From positions 1 to 64,000 of the forward strand of contig NZ_FYAM01000006.1 of NCBI RefSeq assembly GCF_900185645.1: DNA of 64,000 bases, read 5' to 3'. A program made the translations under genes and the position numbers. Positions within the stretch are counted from its first letter, which is position 1; each line of letters starts with the position of its first letter. The notes below the pieces were generated by a model. It did no database searches. It saw only the letters and a list, made by a program, of their open reading frames with translations, and was not told where the DNA came from. This document shows positions 35,001 to 43,294 of this stretch, piece by piece. This DNA comes from Clostridium sp. BSD9I1. GTDB lineage: Bacteria > Bacillota > Clostridia > Clostridiales > Clostridiaceae.

Positions 35001-35109
35001 TCCAATTAAATAAATCATAAACAGTTAAGTTTTCACTACTTTCCAGAGCTTTTGTATAATATCTTTTTACTATGTGTTTTAAAGAATTAATTTCTTTTAA
35101 AAACGGCAT
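32029..35109 (-). CDS. nrdJ: Adenosylcobalamin-dependent ribonucleoside-diphosphate reductase (class II)
   Basis: 1026 residues. It has the ribonucleotide reductase barrel with [47 protein letters not shown] (active-site cysteines) and [14 protein letters not shown]. The C-terminus has a redox CxxC pair and a final zinc-ribbon-like cluster ([20 protein letters not shown]). It makes deoxyribonucleotides without oxygen, using coenzyme B12. GGGGGAA precedes the ATG. I see no cobalamin riboswitch upstream, but two NrdR-like boxes lie in its promoter region. It is transcribed alone. Confidence 0.96.
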   Translation of the reverse strand: [1026 protein letters not shown]

Positions 35110-35201
35110 ATAAATTCCCCCTTTTAATTAAGACTGTTTTAGTATACAATAGGATTAACAAGCAAAATTGCTTGTAATTATCTTACAAATATAATGTGCA
35201 A

Positions 35202-35249
35202 ACAATATATATTGTAGTACATTATAATCATATACACAACATCTAGTTT
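35202..35249. promoter_or_regulatory. Two NrdR-box-like sites upstream of nrdJ
   Basis: ACAATATATATTGTAG (35202-35217) and ACACAACATCTAGTTT (35234-35249) each match about 12 of 16 positions of the NrdR box ACACTATATATAGTGT. Their starts are 32 bp apart, three helical turns, which is the typical spacing for cooperative NrdR binding. They lie 93-140 bp upstream of the nrdJ start. Confidence 0.6.
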
Positions 35250-35346
35250 TAATACAAATTTTTAGTTTAATACTAGTAATATAGGAAAAACAATCAAAAT
35301 CATCAATTTATATACAAATTCAAATTTGCATATAATAATAATTACA

Positions 35347-35403
35347 TAGTAAATAATAATAAATGAATAATAGATAATAACTGATGTTCATTATTATTTA
35401 CTA
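35347..35403. repeat. A/T-rich inverted repeat in nrdJ/Rrf2 divergent region
   Basis: TAGTAAATAATAATAAATGAA (35347-35367) pairs with TTCATTATTATTTACTA (35387-35403) apart from a bulge. AATTACAT flanks it on both sides as a direct repeat. It ends 18 nt before the Rrf2 -35 box. Function is unknown. Confidence 0.5.
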
Positions 35404-35420
35404 ATTACATTGATAATATA

Positions 35421-35449
35421 TTGACAATTAAAATAATAGATAATAATAT
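35421..35449 (+). promoter_or_regulatory. Promoter of the Rrf2 regulator
   Basis: TTGACA and TAATAT separated by 17 nt, 46 nt before the ATG. Confidence 0.65.
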
Positions 35450-35495
35450 AAAATCAACTAAATAAGTATGAAATTTAAAGTAAGGGTGGATATAT

Positions 35496-35900
35496 ATGAA
35501 TATTACTCAGGAAGCAGATTATGCAGTAAGAGCATTACTGATTTTATCAGAAGAAGGAGAAGAGGCTAAACTTGACGCTAAAACAATAGCAGAAAGAGGA
35601 TGCATTCCATTAAGATTCTTATTAAAACTTTTAAGAAAGCTTATACATGCAGAGTTGGTTAAATCCTATAGGGGGGTAAATGGAGGATATGCGCTTGCTA
35701 AAAGAAGTAAGGATATAAATGTAAGAGATATTATAGAAGCTGTGGAAGGTCCCATAGCTATAAATAGATGTCTAATAAAAGATGGAGTATGTAATGCAAA
35801 TAGACGTTCATTTTGTACAATTCATAAAGGTCTCGAAAAAGTACAAAAGATTCTTTCTAGTGAACTAGAAAAGATTACTTTAGAGGAGTTAAAAAAGTAA
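35496..35900 (+). CDS. Rrf2-family transcriptional regulator
   Basis: 134 residues. A winged helix-turn-helix N-terminus (ITQEADYAVRALLILSEEG, then RFLLKLLRKLIHAELVKSYRG) is followed by GGYALAKRSKDINVRDIIEAVEGP. Three cysteines (C-x7-C-x8-C: CLIKDGVCNANRRSFC) lie where [Fe-S]-binding Rrf2 members such as IscR or NsrR hold their cluster, so redox or NO sensing is possible. No iron-sulphur assembly genes are adjacent. AAGGGTGG precedes the ATG. Confidence 0.9.
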   Translation: MNITQEADYAVRALLILSEEGEEAKLDAKTIAERGCIPLRFLLKLLRKLIHAELVKSYRGVNGGYALAKRSKDINVRDIIEAVEGPIAINRCLIKDGVCNANRRSFCTIHKGLEKVQKILSSELEKITLEELKK

Positions 35901-36000
35901 TTGACATACATTTTATAGATATTTCAGCATGGCATTTTCACATAGCAAATATTACGCCTGTATTTGCTATGAATGCAGGAATTGAAACATTACCTTACCT

Positions 36001-36042
36001 ATAAATAAAAGGGACTTAAATTTTTAAGTCCCTTTTATTTAT
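36001..36042. terminator. Bidirectional terminator
   Basis: ATAAATAAAAGGGACTTAAA and its inverted partner form a near-perfect ~19-bp stem. It serves the 54-aa gene on the minus strand and probably read-through from the Rrf2 gene. Confidence 0.85.
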
Positions 36043-36203
36043 AGGTTGTTATCTTTTATAAAAAGAGTTCCTGTTATAGCAAGTATCCAAGAGTATTCCC
36101 ATAGAGGTTGAAGAATTATTCCAGCCACTACTGCCACAAAAGCAATATCTGCATTAGTTCTCCTAGCTTTGTCCTTAATTTCGGTAATAATTTTTTCAGA
36201 CAT
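36039..36203 (-). CDS. Small membrane protein (54 aa)
   Basis: An ORF of 54 codons with ATG at 36203 and AGAGGTG 6 nt upstream. The product starts MSEKIITEIKDKARRTNADI and continues with a hydrophobic stretch (AFVAVVAGIILQPLWEYSWI) ending in KDNNL. The start site, ribosome site and immediate terminator support a real gene. Family not recognised. Confidence 0.6.
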   Translation of the reverse strand: MSEKIITEIKDKARRTNADIAFVAVVAGIILQPLWEYSWILAITGTLFIKDNNL

Positions 36204-36274
36204 AATTACACCTCTTGTAACTTATTAATATATAAGGTCATATAGGAAATAATTCCAATTACTATTATATCATT

Positions 36275-36339
36275 AGTGGCACCCACATGACAAGTGGCAA
36301 GTGACTTTATCACTTGCCACTTGTCATGTGGGTGCCACT
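36275..36339. repeat. Perfect 30-bp inverted repeat (dispersed repeat)
   Basis: AGTGGCACCCACATGACAAG...(36275-36304) and its exact reverse complement (36310-36339) flank a 5-nt loop. It ends just before the stop of the DHHW gene. A nearly identical half copy (28 of 29 bases) lies at 43305-43333, so this is a repeat family rather than a gene-specific terminator. Confidence 0.85.
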
Positions 36340-36340
36340 C

Positions 36341-37477
36341 TTATCTTATAGTGTTTATAGAAGCATCCTCAGAAAAGGTATTTACATTATATAATAAAAG
36401 TATGTCATCTACAGAGTTAGCCTTTGCAAGGTCTGTTATGCTATCTGTATAGTATCTGGGATCAACCATATATATTTCACTATAGTGATTTGTTAAAAAT
36501 GGTACTAGACTATTAGCGTAGGAATCCTTTATAACTAAAAGCCTTTTATGATTATTAATTCCAGTTTCTATTTTTACAAGTGGATGATTACTATTAAAGA
36601 ACACAGTATATTTATCTTTTTTATTAGCATTTTCAAGGTGTAAGAAAGAGTCACGTTCTTTTTTTTCATCAGAGTACCAAACTTTATAATGAGTTTCTTC
36701 TTTAGGAGTATAAACTTCTATGGTATCAGGCTTTATATTTCTAAATCCACTTCTTGAATACAAGGTTCCATAGAACTCATCACTAACCTTTGTAATCTTA
36801 AAGTCTTCTTTTTTTAGAGGGGAATAGCCCATATATTCACCTAAATCTTCATAAGCATAAAAGGCACCTTCTGTTGTCCAGTGATGATCTGTTTTGTAAT
36901 AGATATACTTGTCTTTATTGGAATTCATAGTATCAAATACATCCACAAATTTTATATCTTTACCTAATCCGTGATTAACTTGATTTATGTAATCTCTTTG
37001 GTCAGCAGGAGAAGCATAAGAAGGAAGTCTATCCTCAAGTATCTTTGTAGAGTTTGGTGCAAGCATAAAGTATACATGAGTATTTTTGTTATTTGAAGCA
37101 AAGTTATTTATTGTATTCAATTTATTTTCTAAGTTTTTAATATTTGGTTTTTCAAATTTTTGAAATAGGTACCCGTCTTTTCCTAAGTACACATCATTAT
37201 TTTCTGTTTTTCCTAGAAGTTTTTCTGTAGCAGACTTTACGCCTATCCAGAAATCTCTTCCTACAAATTGGTCAGAAATATATTTTTCATAGTTGGAGGT
37301 ATATTTTCCTTCTATCAGACGATCCATAGAAAACTTAGGTTTTTGCTGAAGAGTTCTATTTTCAGAATCAGAGAAGTTTTTATCTGCTGTTACTATATTA
37401 CTTGCCAATATAACAACTATATATAAGAACACAAAGGCTCCCAGTACGCATTTATATACATTCTTGTATTTTTTCAA
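36341..37477 (-). CDS. DHHW-family protein (AlgX/AlgJ-like), polysaccharide O-acetylation
   Basis: About 378 residues from TTG 37477, 8 nt after AGGAGG (the GTG at 37486 overlaps that site). One N-terminal membrane helix (CVLGAFVFLYIVVILASN) is followed by an extracytoplasmic SGNH-like domain. YLGKDGYLFQ, MLAPNSTKI and the signature YYKTDHHWTTEGAFYAYEDL are present. This family works with MBOAT proteins to move acetyl groups onto surface polymers. It is the last gene of the four-gene operon, 3 nt after MBOAT with a shared junction. Confidence 0.88.
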   Translation of the reverse strand: MKKYKNVYKCVLGAFVFLYIVVILASNIVTADKNFSDSENRTLQQKPKFSMDRLIEGKYTSNYEKYISDQFVGRDFWIGVKSATEKLLGKTENNDVYLGKDGYLFQKFEKPNIKNLENKLNTINNFASNNKNTHVYFMLAPNSTKILEDRLPSYASPADQRDYINQVNHGLGKDIKFVDVFDTMNSNKDKYIYYKTDHHWTTEGAFYAYEDLGEYMGYSPLKKEDFKITKVSDEFYGTLYSRSGFRNIKPDTIEVYTPKEETHYKVWYSDEKKERDSFLHLENANKKDKYTVFFNSNHPLVKIETGINNHKRLLVIKDSYANSLVPFLTNHYSEIYMVDPRYYTDSITDLAKANSVDDILLLYNVNTFSEDASINTIR

Positions 37478-37489
37478 AAGTATCACCTC

Positions 37490-38896
37490 CTAAAATTTAA
37501 AGTATAGAAATGGATTATAACTTGCATTTACTAAATATGAAGTACAAATAAATATAAGTAAAAGATAAATAAGAGGAATAATTATAGCTCCAATAAATTT
37601 AACTTTTCCTTTTAACTTTTGCATAAGTTTCCATGGTAATGGGGTTGCGCAAAGTATAAGTAATATAAATAATATGGCATTATTTGAAATATAGTAAAGG
37701 GTAGTGGTATCCATAAAAGTACGACTTCCAAAACCAAATAATGTCTTAATGAATTCTAATCCTAAACTCATATTTTCAAATTCGAACAATATCCATCCAA
37801 ATACTATAAGAAGAAAAGCATATGTATGTGCTATTATTTTAGGCTTATTTTCGAGCCATTTTAAAATAAATGCCTTTTCTAAGGCTAAAATAACTCCAAA
37901 GTATAATCCCCAAAGTATAAAATTCCAGTTGGCTCCATGCCAAAATCCCGTTAAAAACCAAACTACAAATAAATTTCTATATCTTTTTATAGCGCTTACC
38001 CTATTTCCACCAAGAGGTATGTATACATATTCTCTAAACCAAGAACCTAAGGATATGTGCCATCTTCTCCAAAACTCAGTAATACTTCTTGAAATATAAG
38101 GGTAATCAAAGTTTTTCATAAGTTCGAAACCAAACATTTTACCAAGACCTATAGCCATATCTGAATATCCACTAAAATCATAGTATATTTGAAACGTAAA
38201 TCCTAGTATTCCAAGCCAAGCTGATAGGACAGGAAGTTCACCAGCAGGAGTATCCTTTATAGCCCTCCAAAGTATTCCTATATTATTAGCTAAAAGAACT
38301 TTTTTTGAAAGGCCAATGATAAACATTTCAGCTCCAGAACCAAACTTAGCTAAGGTGACACGTCTATTTTTAAGTTGTTCTTCAACGTCATCATATTTAA
38401 CTATAGGACCTGCAACAAGCTGAGGGAACATAGTTATGTAAGTTCCAAAGGATATAATATTTCTTTGCACAGGAGTTTTGCCCCAATATACATCAATTAC
38501 ATAGGACATAGTTTGGAAAGTATAAAAAGAAATTCCTAATGGCAATGCTAATTTTTTTGCTTCTATACTAAGACCCAACAGTGCGTTTAAATTATCAATG
38601 AAGAAACCATAATACTTAAAGAAGCCTAGTATGGATAAATTTACAACTACAGACAATATAAAAACTGCAAGAGAAATTCTCTTGCATGTTTTATATTTGT
38701 TTATTATTAACCCAATTATGTAATTGAAAGTTGTGGAGAACATCATTAGAAAAATATAAATGGGCTCTCCCCAAGCATAAAATATAAGACTTGATATAAG
38801 TATTACTAAGTTCTTCAGAGACTTTGGCACTAAATAGTAAGATAAAAGTGTTATTGGTAAAAATACAAATATAAATAATAAACTACTAAAAACCAA
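37490..38896 (-). CDS. MBOAT family acyltransferase (AlgI/DltB-like)
   Basis: 468 residues with about ten membrane helices. Conserved MBOAT parts include SFYTFQTMSYVIDVYWG, ITEFWRRWHISLGSWFREYVYIPLGGNR and WFLTGFWHGANWNFILWGLYFG, containing the catalytic-type histidine. It passes acyl groups across the membrane for acetylation of surface polysaccharide or wall polymer. The start is TTG 38896 with AGGAGG 8 nt upstream. Confidence 0.94.
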   Translation of the reverse strand: MVFSSLLFIFVFLPITLLSYYLVPKSLKNLVILISSLIFYAWGEPIYIFLMMFSTTFNYIIGLIINKYKTCKRISLAVFILSVVVNLSILGFFKYYGFFIDNLNALLGLSIEAKKLALPLGISFYTFQTMSYVIDVYWGKTPVQRNIISFGTYITMFPQLVAGPIVKYDDVEEQLKNRRVTLAKFGSGAEMFIIGLSKKVLLANNIGILWRAIKDTPAGELPVLSAWLGILGFTFQIYYDFSGYSDMAIGLGKMFGFELMKNFDYPYISRSITEFWRRWHISLGSWFREYVYIPLGGNRVSAIKRYRNLFVVWFLTGFWHGANWNFILWGLYFGVILALEKAFILKWLENKPKIIAHTYAFLLIVFGWILFEFENMSLGLEFIKTLFGFGSRTFMDTTTLYYISNNAILFILLILCATPLPWKLMQKLKGKVKFIGAIIIPLIYLLLIFICTSYLVNASYNPFLYFKF

Positions 38897-38926
38897 AATA
38901 GTCTCCTCCTAAAACATTAGTTTAAG

Positions 38927-39421
38927 TTATTTGAAAGCTTCATTAAAAGCAGCTTCAATTTTTTCAGCATCTTTTGAAATAGTTAAAAATACGTAGTTTC
39001 CTTGAGTTTTTAATACATGATTTTGTATTAAGGAGTATTCCTCAGGAAGATAATCTTTAAAGCTAGCGCTTTGATTTTCTACTCTTTTAGCTACTTTATC
39101 TTTTATTTCAGTTACCTTTTTTTCATCTTTAACTTTAATTATGGCAAGTTCATCAGCCTTTATATTAGAAGGAGCTATATAAACTTTAAAACCTTCTAAG
39201 TCAGCAGCATCTATATCATATAACATCTTTAATTTTTCGCCATCTATTTCTGGCATTTGGGAAATATCAGTAGCACCTTTTACCTTTGCTAGTATCTCGT
39301 CTACAGATGGATTTTTAGCAGTCTTTTTAGAAGAACAACCATAAAGGCTTCCTACAGCAAATACAAGTAGTAATAGTAGGGATAATAAAGTTACCTTAGA
39401 TTTTCTTGAATTTCTTATCAT
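38927..39421 (-). CDS. DUF4358 lipoprotein
   Basis: 164 residues. A lipoprotein signal peptide (LYGCSS) leads to a small domain with VDEILAKVKGATDISQMPEI, MLYDIDAADLEGFKVYIAPS and the typical KDEKKVTEIKDKVAKRVE region of DUF4358. The family is often found next to MBOAT and DHHW genes in Firmicutes, as here. Its role is unknown, but a surface-located partner of polymer O-acetylation is likely. Confidence 0.85.
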   Translation of the reverse strand: MIRNSRKSKVTLLSLLLLLVFAVGSLYGCSSKKTAKNPSVDEILAKVKGATDISQMPEIDGEKLKMLYDIDAADLEGFKVYIAPSNIKADELAIIKVKDEKKVTEIKDKVAKRVENQSASFKDYLPEEYSLIQNHVLKTQGNYVFLTISKDAEKIEAAFNEAFK

Positions 39422-39458
39422 TTTTATCCTTCTCCTTTGTAAAGTTTAATTAGTTATA

Positions 39459-40349
39459 TTAGCTTAATGCATGTTGTCTTATATAATCTAGGAGCACATT
39501 ATAAAAACTGGCCTTGTAATGTATTCCGTCTTGTTCGTGTAAACTTGGATTACTATCAACTACTGATCTAGCATTTATATAGTCAGCCCCCTTTTGAGAA
39601 GCAAGGTTTGCTAGTGCAGAATTAAATGTATTAATACGAGAATTTGCAAAAGCTGAATTTTTTTGTTCAGCAGCTTGTGTAACAGGTAAAATAGAAAGCA
39701 CATGTATTTTAGTATTTGGAACTTTACTTTTTATAGAATCTATTAAAACTCCATATTGAGTTGTAAATCTTTCAGGAGTAAGGTTCTTGTCCACTAAATC
39801 ATTATTACCAAGTAAAATATATATATCTTTAGGATTTGAAGCAGTAAGCTTTGTTACTTCATTTGTAGCGTGAAATACTGAAAGTCCCTTTTTTGCAATA
39901 ACGTGAGCTGTATCTAGTGCTCCATAATACCACATTCCTTCTGTAATTGAATCTCCTAAAAACATGGAAGTATTAAAATAGGCCTTATTAACTTCTTTAT
40001 TAGATGAAGCTGAATTACTAGTTGTAGTATTTGTATTATTAGAAGAATTATTAGTAGAAGAATTTGCATTTGTAGTAACTGAAGTTCCAGTTGCTACACC
40101 ATTGGAAGAAGTTTGTCCGTTTTTATCTAATGAGGTATCTTTATTATCCTCATTAGAAGAAGGAGCTTGTACATTTTCCTTCCCATCTTTTACCTCTTTT
40201 TTAGTTTCTTCTTTAACAGCTGTATAGGCTTGAGTATCCTTATTTATAAAATTTTTTATGGATACAGTTAAAACACCAGATAATAATGCAATTACGGTAA
40301 GTGACATTGCAAATCTTTTAAGATTAAATTTCTTTTTTCTTCTCTTCAA
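39459..40349 (-). CDS. SGNH/GDSL hydrolase, membrane-anchored
   Basis: About 296 residues from TTG 40349, 9 nt after GGAGG. A basic N-terminus and one membrane helix are followed by a ~80-residue Ser/Asn/Thr-rich linker, then an SGNH domain: FLGDSITEG (catalytic Ser), ILLGNNDL (Asn block) and the C-terminal EQDGIHYKASFY with the catalytic Asp and His. It may add or remove acetyl groups on surface glycans. It is the first gene of the operon with DUF4358, MBOAT and DHHW. Confidence 0.9.
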   Translation of the reverse strand: MKRRKKKFNLKRFAMSLTVIALLSGVLTVSIKNFINKDTQAYTAVKEETKKEVKDGKENVQAPSSNEDNKDTSLDKNGQTSSNGVATGTSVTTNANSSTNNSSNNTNTTTSNSASSNKEVNKAYFNTSMFLGDSITEGMWYYGALDTAHVIAKKGLSVFHATNEVTKLTASNPKDIYILLGNNDLVDKNLTPERFTTQYGVLIDSIKSKVPNTKIHVLSILPVTQAAEQKNSAFANSRINTFNSALANLASQKGADYINARSVVDSNPSLHEQDGIHYKASFYNVLLDYIRQHALS

Positions 40350-40439
40350 GGGTAAGTACCTCCAGTACAATTTATTTTAAGTTATTTACCTTGCATATTT
40401 GAATAAGTTACATAATTTTTAAATTTATTACAAAACAGT

Positions 40440-40467
40440 ACATCTCAAATCTAATTGAGATGTTTTA
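40440..40467. other. Hairpin in divergent region 40350-40668
   Basis: CATCTCAA/TTGAGATG with a 6-nt loop, followed by TTTTAT on the plus strand. It lies in the ~320-bp spacer between the divergent SGNH operon and the M14 gene. Its role is unclear, since no gene ends here. The rest of the spacer is A/T-rich with no clear gene. Confidence 0.45.
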
Positions 40468-40668
40468 TATTAAATGCACCTTTTATATTATAGTATAATT
40501 AATATACAAAGTGGTTACAAAAAAGTATCGCTATTAATTAATATAATAAAATAATATTAATATGTAAAGGGTTTGCAAAGCTTTATCATTAGATTTCTTA
40601 GTTTTTCTTTCATATATTTTATAATATCAAAATAAACTGATAATGGAGCGATAAAAAAGGAAAAATTT

Positions 40669-41610
40669 ATGGGGAGTGGATGGAAAATAATATCTAAAAA
40701 TCATATAGTAAGTATAAAGAAAAAGTATTCATATGATCTATTAGAAAGAGATATAAGCTATTTAAAAATGAAGTTCCCATTTATAACAGTAGGGAAAATA
40801 GGAGTAAGTGTATGTGGAAGAAACTTATATTACATTAAACTTGGTGATGGATCTAATAAAGTACTTTATAATGGAGCCCATCATGCACTTGAATGGGTAA
40901 CGTCTTTGTTGCTTATGAAATTTACAGAAAATATTTGTAAGGCTTATAAAAATGGAAAGCGAATAAGAGGATATGATATAAGACAGTTATTAAAAAAATC
41001 TACCATATATATAGTTCCTATGGTAAATCCTGATGGGGTAGAGCTAGTTATAAATGGTCTTAAAAAAAGTCATCCTTATTATAGTGAGCTTTTAAGGTGG
41101 AATGATGGAGGCTCAGATTTCTCAAGAGTATGGCAGGCCAATGCAAGAGGAGTGGATTTAAATCATAATTATGATGCTTCGTTTGATCTTTCTAAAAAAG
41201 CAGAAAAGGAGCATTGTATAGTAGGACCAGGGCCTACCCGTTATTCTGGAGAATATCCTGAGTCTGAACCAGAAACGAAGGCTTTAGCAGATTTTACACG
41301 GAAAGAAGATTTTAAGCTTGTAATGGCCTATCATAGCCAAGGTAAGGAAATATATTGGCAATATGGAGATTCAACCCCGCCAATAGCAAGATCAATAGGA
41401 GAAATTTTTACAGAGGTAAGTGGATATAAATTAGGAGAAGTAACAGGTATTGCTTCCTATGCGGGTTATAAAGATTGGTTTATAGATAAGTTTAAAAGGC
41501 CAGGATATACTATTGAAGTAGGATGGGGGAAAAATCCTCTGCCATTAACACAATTTCACCAAATATATGAAGATAATGAAGAAATGCTTATATTAGCAGG
41601 AATGCTGTAA
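40669..41610 (+). CDS. M14 zinc carboxypeptidase (gamma-D-glutamyl-diamino acid peptidase type)
   Basis: 313 residues. Zinc ligands HHALEW (H72, E75) and YHSQG (H222), the substrate-binding ARGVDLNHNY and the catalytic glutamate in YTIEVGWG (E283) are all present. The form is like the catalytic domain of YqgT/endopeptidase I of sporulating Firmicutes, but it lacks LysM repeats and a signal peptide. A role in peptidoglycan peptide turnover is likely. AAGGA precedes the ATG. Confidence 0.88.
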   Translation: MGSGWKIISKNHIVSIKKKYSYDLLERDISYLKMKFPFITVGKIGVSVCGRNLYYIKLGDGSNKVLYNGAHHALEWVTSLLLMKFTENICKAYKNGKRIRGYDIRQLLKKSTIYIVPMVNPDGVELVINGLKKSHPYYSELLRWNDGGSDFSRVWQANARGVDLNHNYDASFDLSKKAEKEHCIVGPGPTRYSGEYPESEPETKALADFTRKEDFKLVMAYHSQGKEIYWQYGDSTPPIARSIGEIFTEVSGYKLGEVTGIASYAGYKDWFIDKFKRPGYTIEVGWGKNPLPLTQFHQIYEDNEEMLILAGML

Positions 41611-41646
41611 AATTGCTAATGAAAATTATTAATATATACTAATCAC

Positions 41647-41675
41647 AGTCTCTCAATACGTTGAGAGACTTCCTA
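41647..41675 (+). terminator. Terminator-like hairpin
   Basis: AGTCTCTCAA/TTGAGAGACT with loop TACG, followed by TCCTATATT; the T-run is weak. Confidence 0.6.
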
Positions 41676-41782
41676 TATTATGTCTAATAAGTAGTATTTC
41701 AAGATTAAAGTTTGATAAAAAGTTTAATTTATTATATAATAGTATACTATGTGTCTAAGTTTGAAAAGGGGAGAGAAATGTT

Positions 41783-43222
41783 ATGGATCGTTCAAAACAA
41801 CTAGGTGAAGAGAGTATAGGTAAGCTCTTATTTAAATTTTCCTTGCCTGCAATTATCGGTATGTTAGTAAATGGACTTTATAATATGGTAGATAGAATAT
41901 TTATAGGAAGAGGGGTAGGTTCTTTAGCACTTTCGGGACTTGCTGCAGGATTCCCATTATCAATTATAAATATGGCATTTGGAATGCTTGTTGGAATAGG
42001 TTCCTCTGCTATGATTTCTATAAAGCTTGGAGAGAAAGATAAAGATTCAGCAGAAAAAATACTTGGAAATGCGTTAGTATTAAATATAATATTATCTTTG
42101 GTGTTCACAATTTTTGGATTATTATTTTTAGATAAATTATTAATTATATTTGGTGCAAGTGCCGAAACTCTTACATATGCAAGAGATTATATGAAATTTA
42201 TTATTGGAGGGGCATTGCTTCAAAATATAGGCTTTGGTATGAATAATATAATACGTTCAGAAGGTAGTCCACGTATTGCTATGGCCACTATGCTAATAGG
42301 AGCTATTATAAATACAATACTTGACCCTATATTTATATTTATATTTGATATGGGAGTTCAAGGAGCAGCTATTGCTACTATAATCTCACAAGGGATTTCT
42401 TCAATTTGGGTACTTGCACACTTTATAAGTGGTAGAAGTACATTAAAGTTCCATAAAGAAAACTTTAAGTTAAGACTTGAAACCATAAAGCACATACTTG
42501 CTATAGGAATGTCACCATTTGCAATGCAAATTGCAGCAAGTGTAGTTACAACAATTTACAATAATAGTCTTTTAACTTATGGGGGGAATTTAGCTGTAGC
42601 ATCAATGGGAATAATAAACAGTATAATAATGTTGTTTTTTATGCCTATATTTGGTATAAATCAAGGTGTTCAGCCTATAATAGGTTATAACTATGGAGCT
42701 AAAAATTATGCTAGAGTAAAGAAAGCTTTAAAACTTGCAATTATGGCAGCAGTTTTTATATCTATAGTAGGATTCATAGTAATACAGGCTTTCCCAAGAC
42801 AACTTATAGGACTCTTTAATAAAAATGATGCAGAGCTTATAGCAATAGGGTCTAGAGGAATAAGAATAGACATGATATTTTTACCTATAATAGGATTTCA
42901 AGTAGTAAGTTCTAATTATTTTCAAGCTGTTGGAAAAGCAAAGATATCAATAATTTTAAGTTTATCTAGACAGGTGCTTATACTTATACCTATATTACTC
43001 ATAATACCACCAATATTTAAGTTGGATGGAGTATGGGCAAGTGCACCTATAGCAGATTTACTTTCTGCAATACTTACAGGCGTTTTACTATATAGGGATA
43101 TAAAAGCCTTAAACAAGGATATCAAAAAGGAAGAAAGGAATAAAAAACAACAATTAATTGATGAAGAAGTACAAGATGAAGGTTTAGAAAATAAGATTGA
43201 AATTAAGAAACAGTTCGAATAG
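41783..43222 (+). CDS. MATE-family efflux transporter
   Basis: 479 residues with twelve membrane helices and MATE hallmarks: LFKFSLPAIIGMLVNGLYNMVDRIFIGR near the N-terminus and INQGVQPIIGYNYGAKNY in the second half. The last ~40 residues are a charged cytoplasmic tail (KEERNKKQQLIDEE), longer than usual. GGGGAG precedes the ATG. It is monocistronic, followed by a strong terminator. Its drug or metabolite substrate is unknown. Confidence 0.94.
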   Translation: MDRSKQLGEESIGKLLFKFSLPAIIGMLVNGLYNMVDRIFIGRGVGSLALSGLAAGFPLSIINMAFGMLVGIGSSAMISIKLGEKDKDSAEKILGNALVLNIILSLVFTIFGLLFLDKLLIIFGASAETLTYARDYMKFIIGGALLQNIGFGMNNIIRSEGSPRIAMATMLIGAIINTILDPIFIFIFDMGVQGAAIATIISQGISSIWVLAHFISGRSTLKFHKENFKLRLETIKHILAIGMSPFAMQIAASVVTTIYNNSLLTYGGNLAVASMGIINSIIMLFFMPIFGINQGVQPIIGYNYGAKNYARVKKALKLAIMAAVFISIVGFIVIQAFPRQLIGLFNKNDAELIAIGSRGIRIDMIFLPIIGFQVVSSNYFQAVGKAKISIILSLSRQVLILIPILLIIPPIFKLDGVWASAPIADLLSAILTGVLLYRDIKALNKDIKKEERNKKQQLIDEEVQDEGLENKIEIKKQFE

Positions 43223-43242
43223 GAATTGTGTTACATTCTACG

Positions 43243-43294
43243 TACTAAAAATAAAAGGAATTTTGCTAAAGCAAAATTCCTTTTATTTTTAGTA
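43243..43294. terminator. Bidirectional terminator with 24-bp perfect stem
   Basis: TACTAAAAATAAAAGGAATT... (43243-43266) and its exact reverse complement (43271-43294) around loop TAAA. It lies between the convergent MATE and fbp genes. Confidence 0.88.

Noticed and set aside
32029-35490. Cobalamin riboswitch controlling nrdJ
   Set aside because: No B12-box or matching conserved core was visible in the upstream region; only NrdR-like boxes were found.
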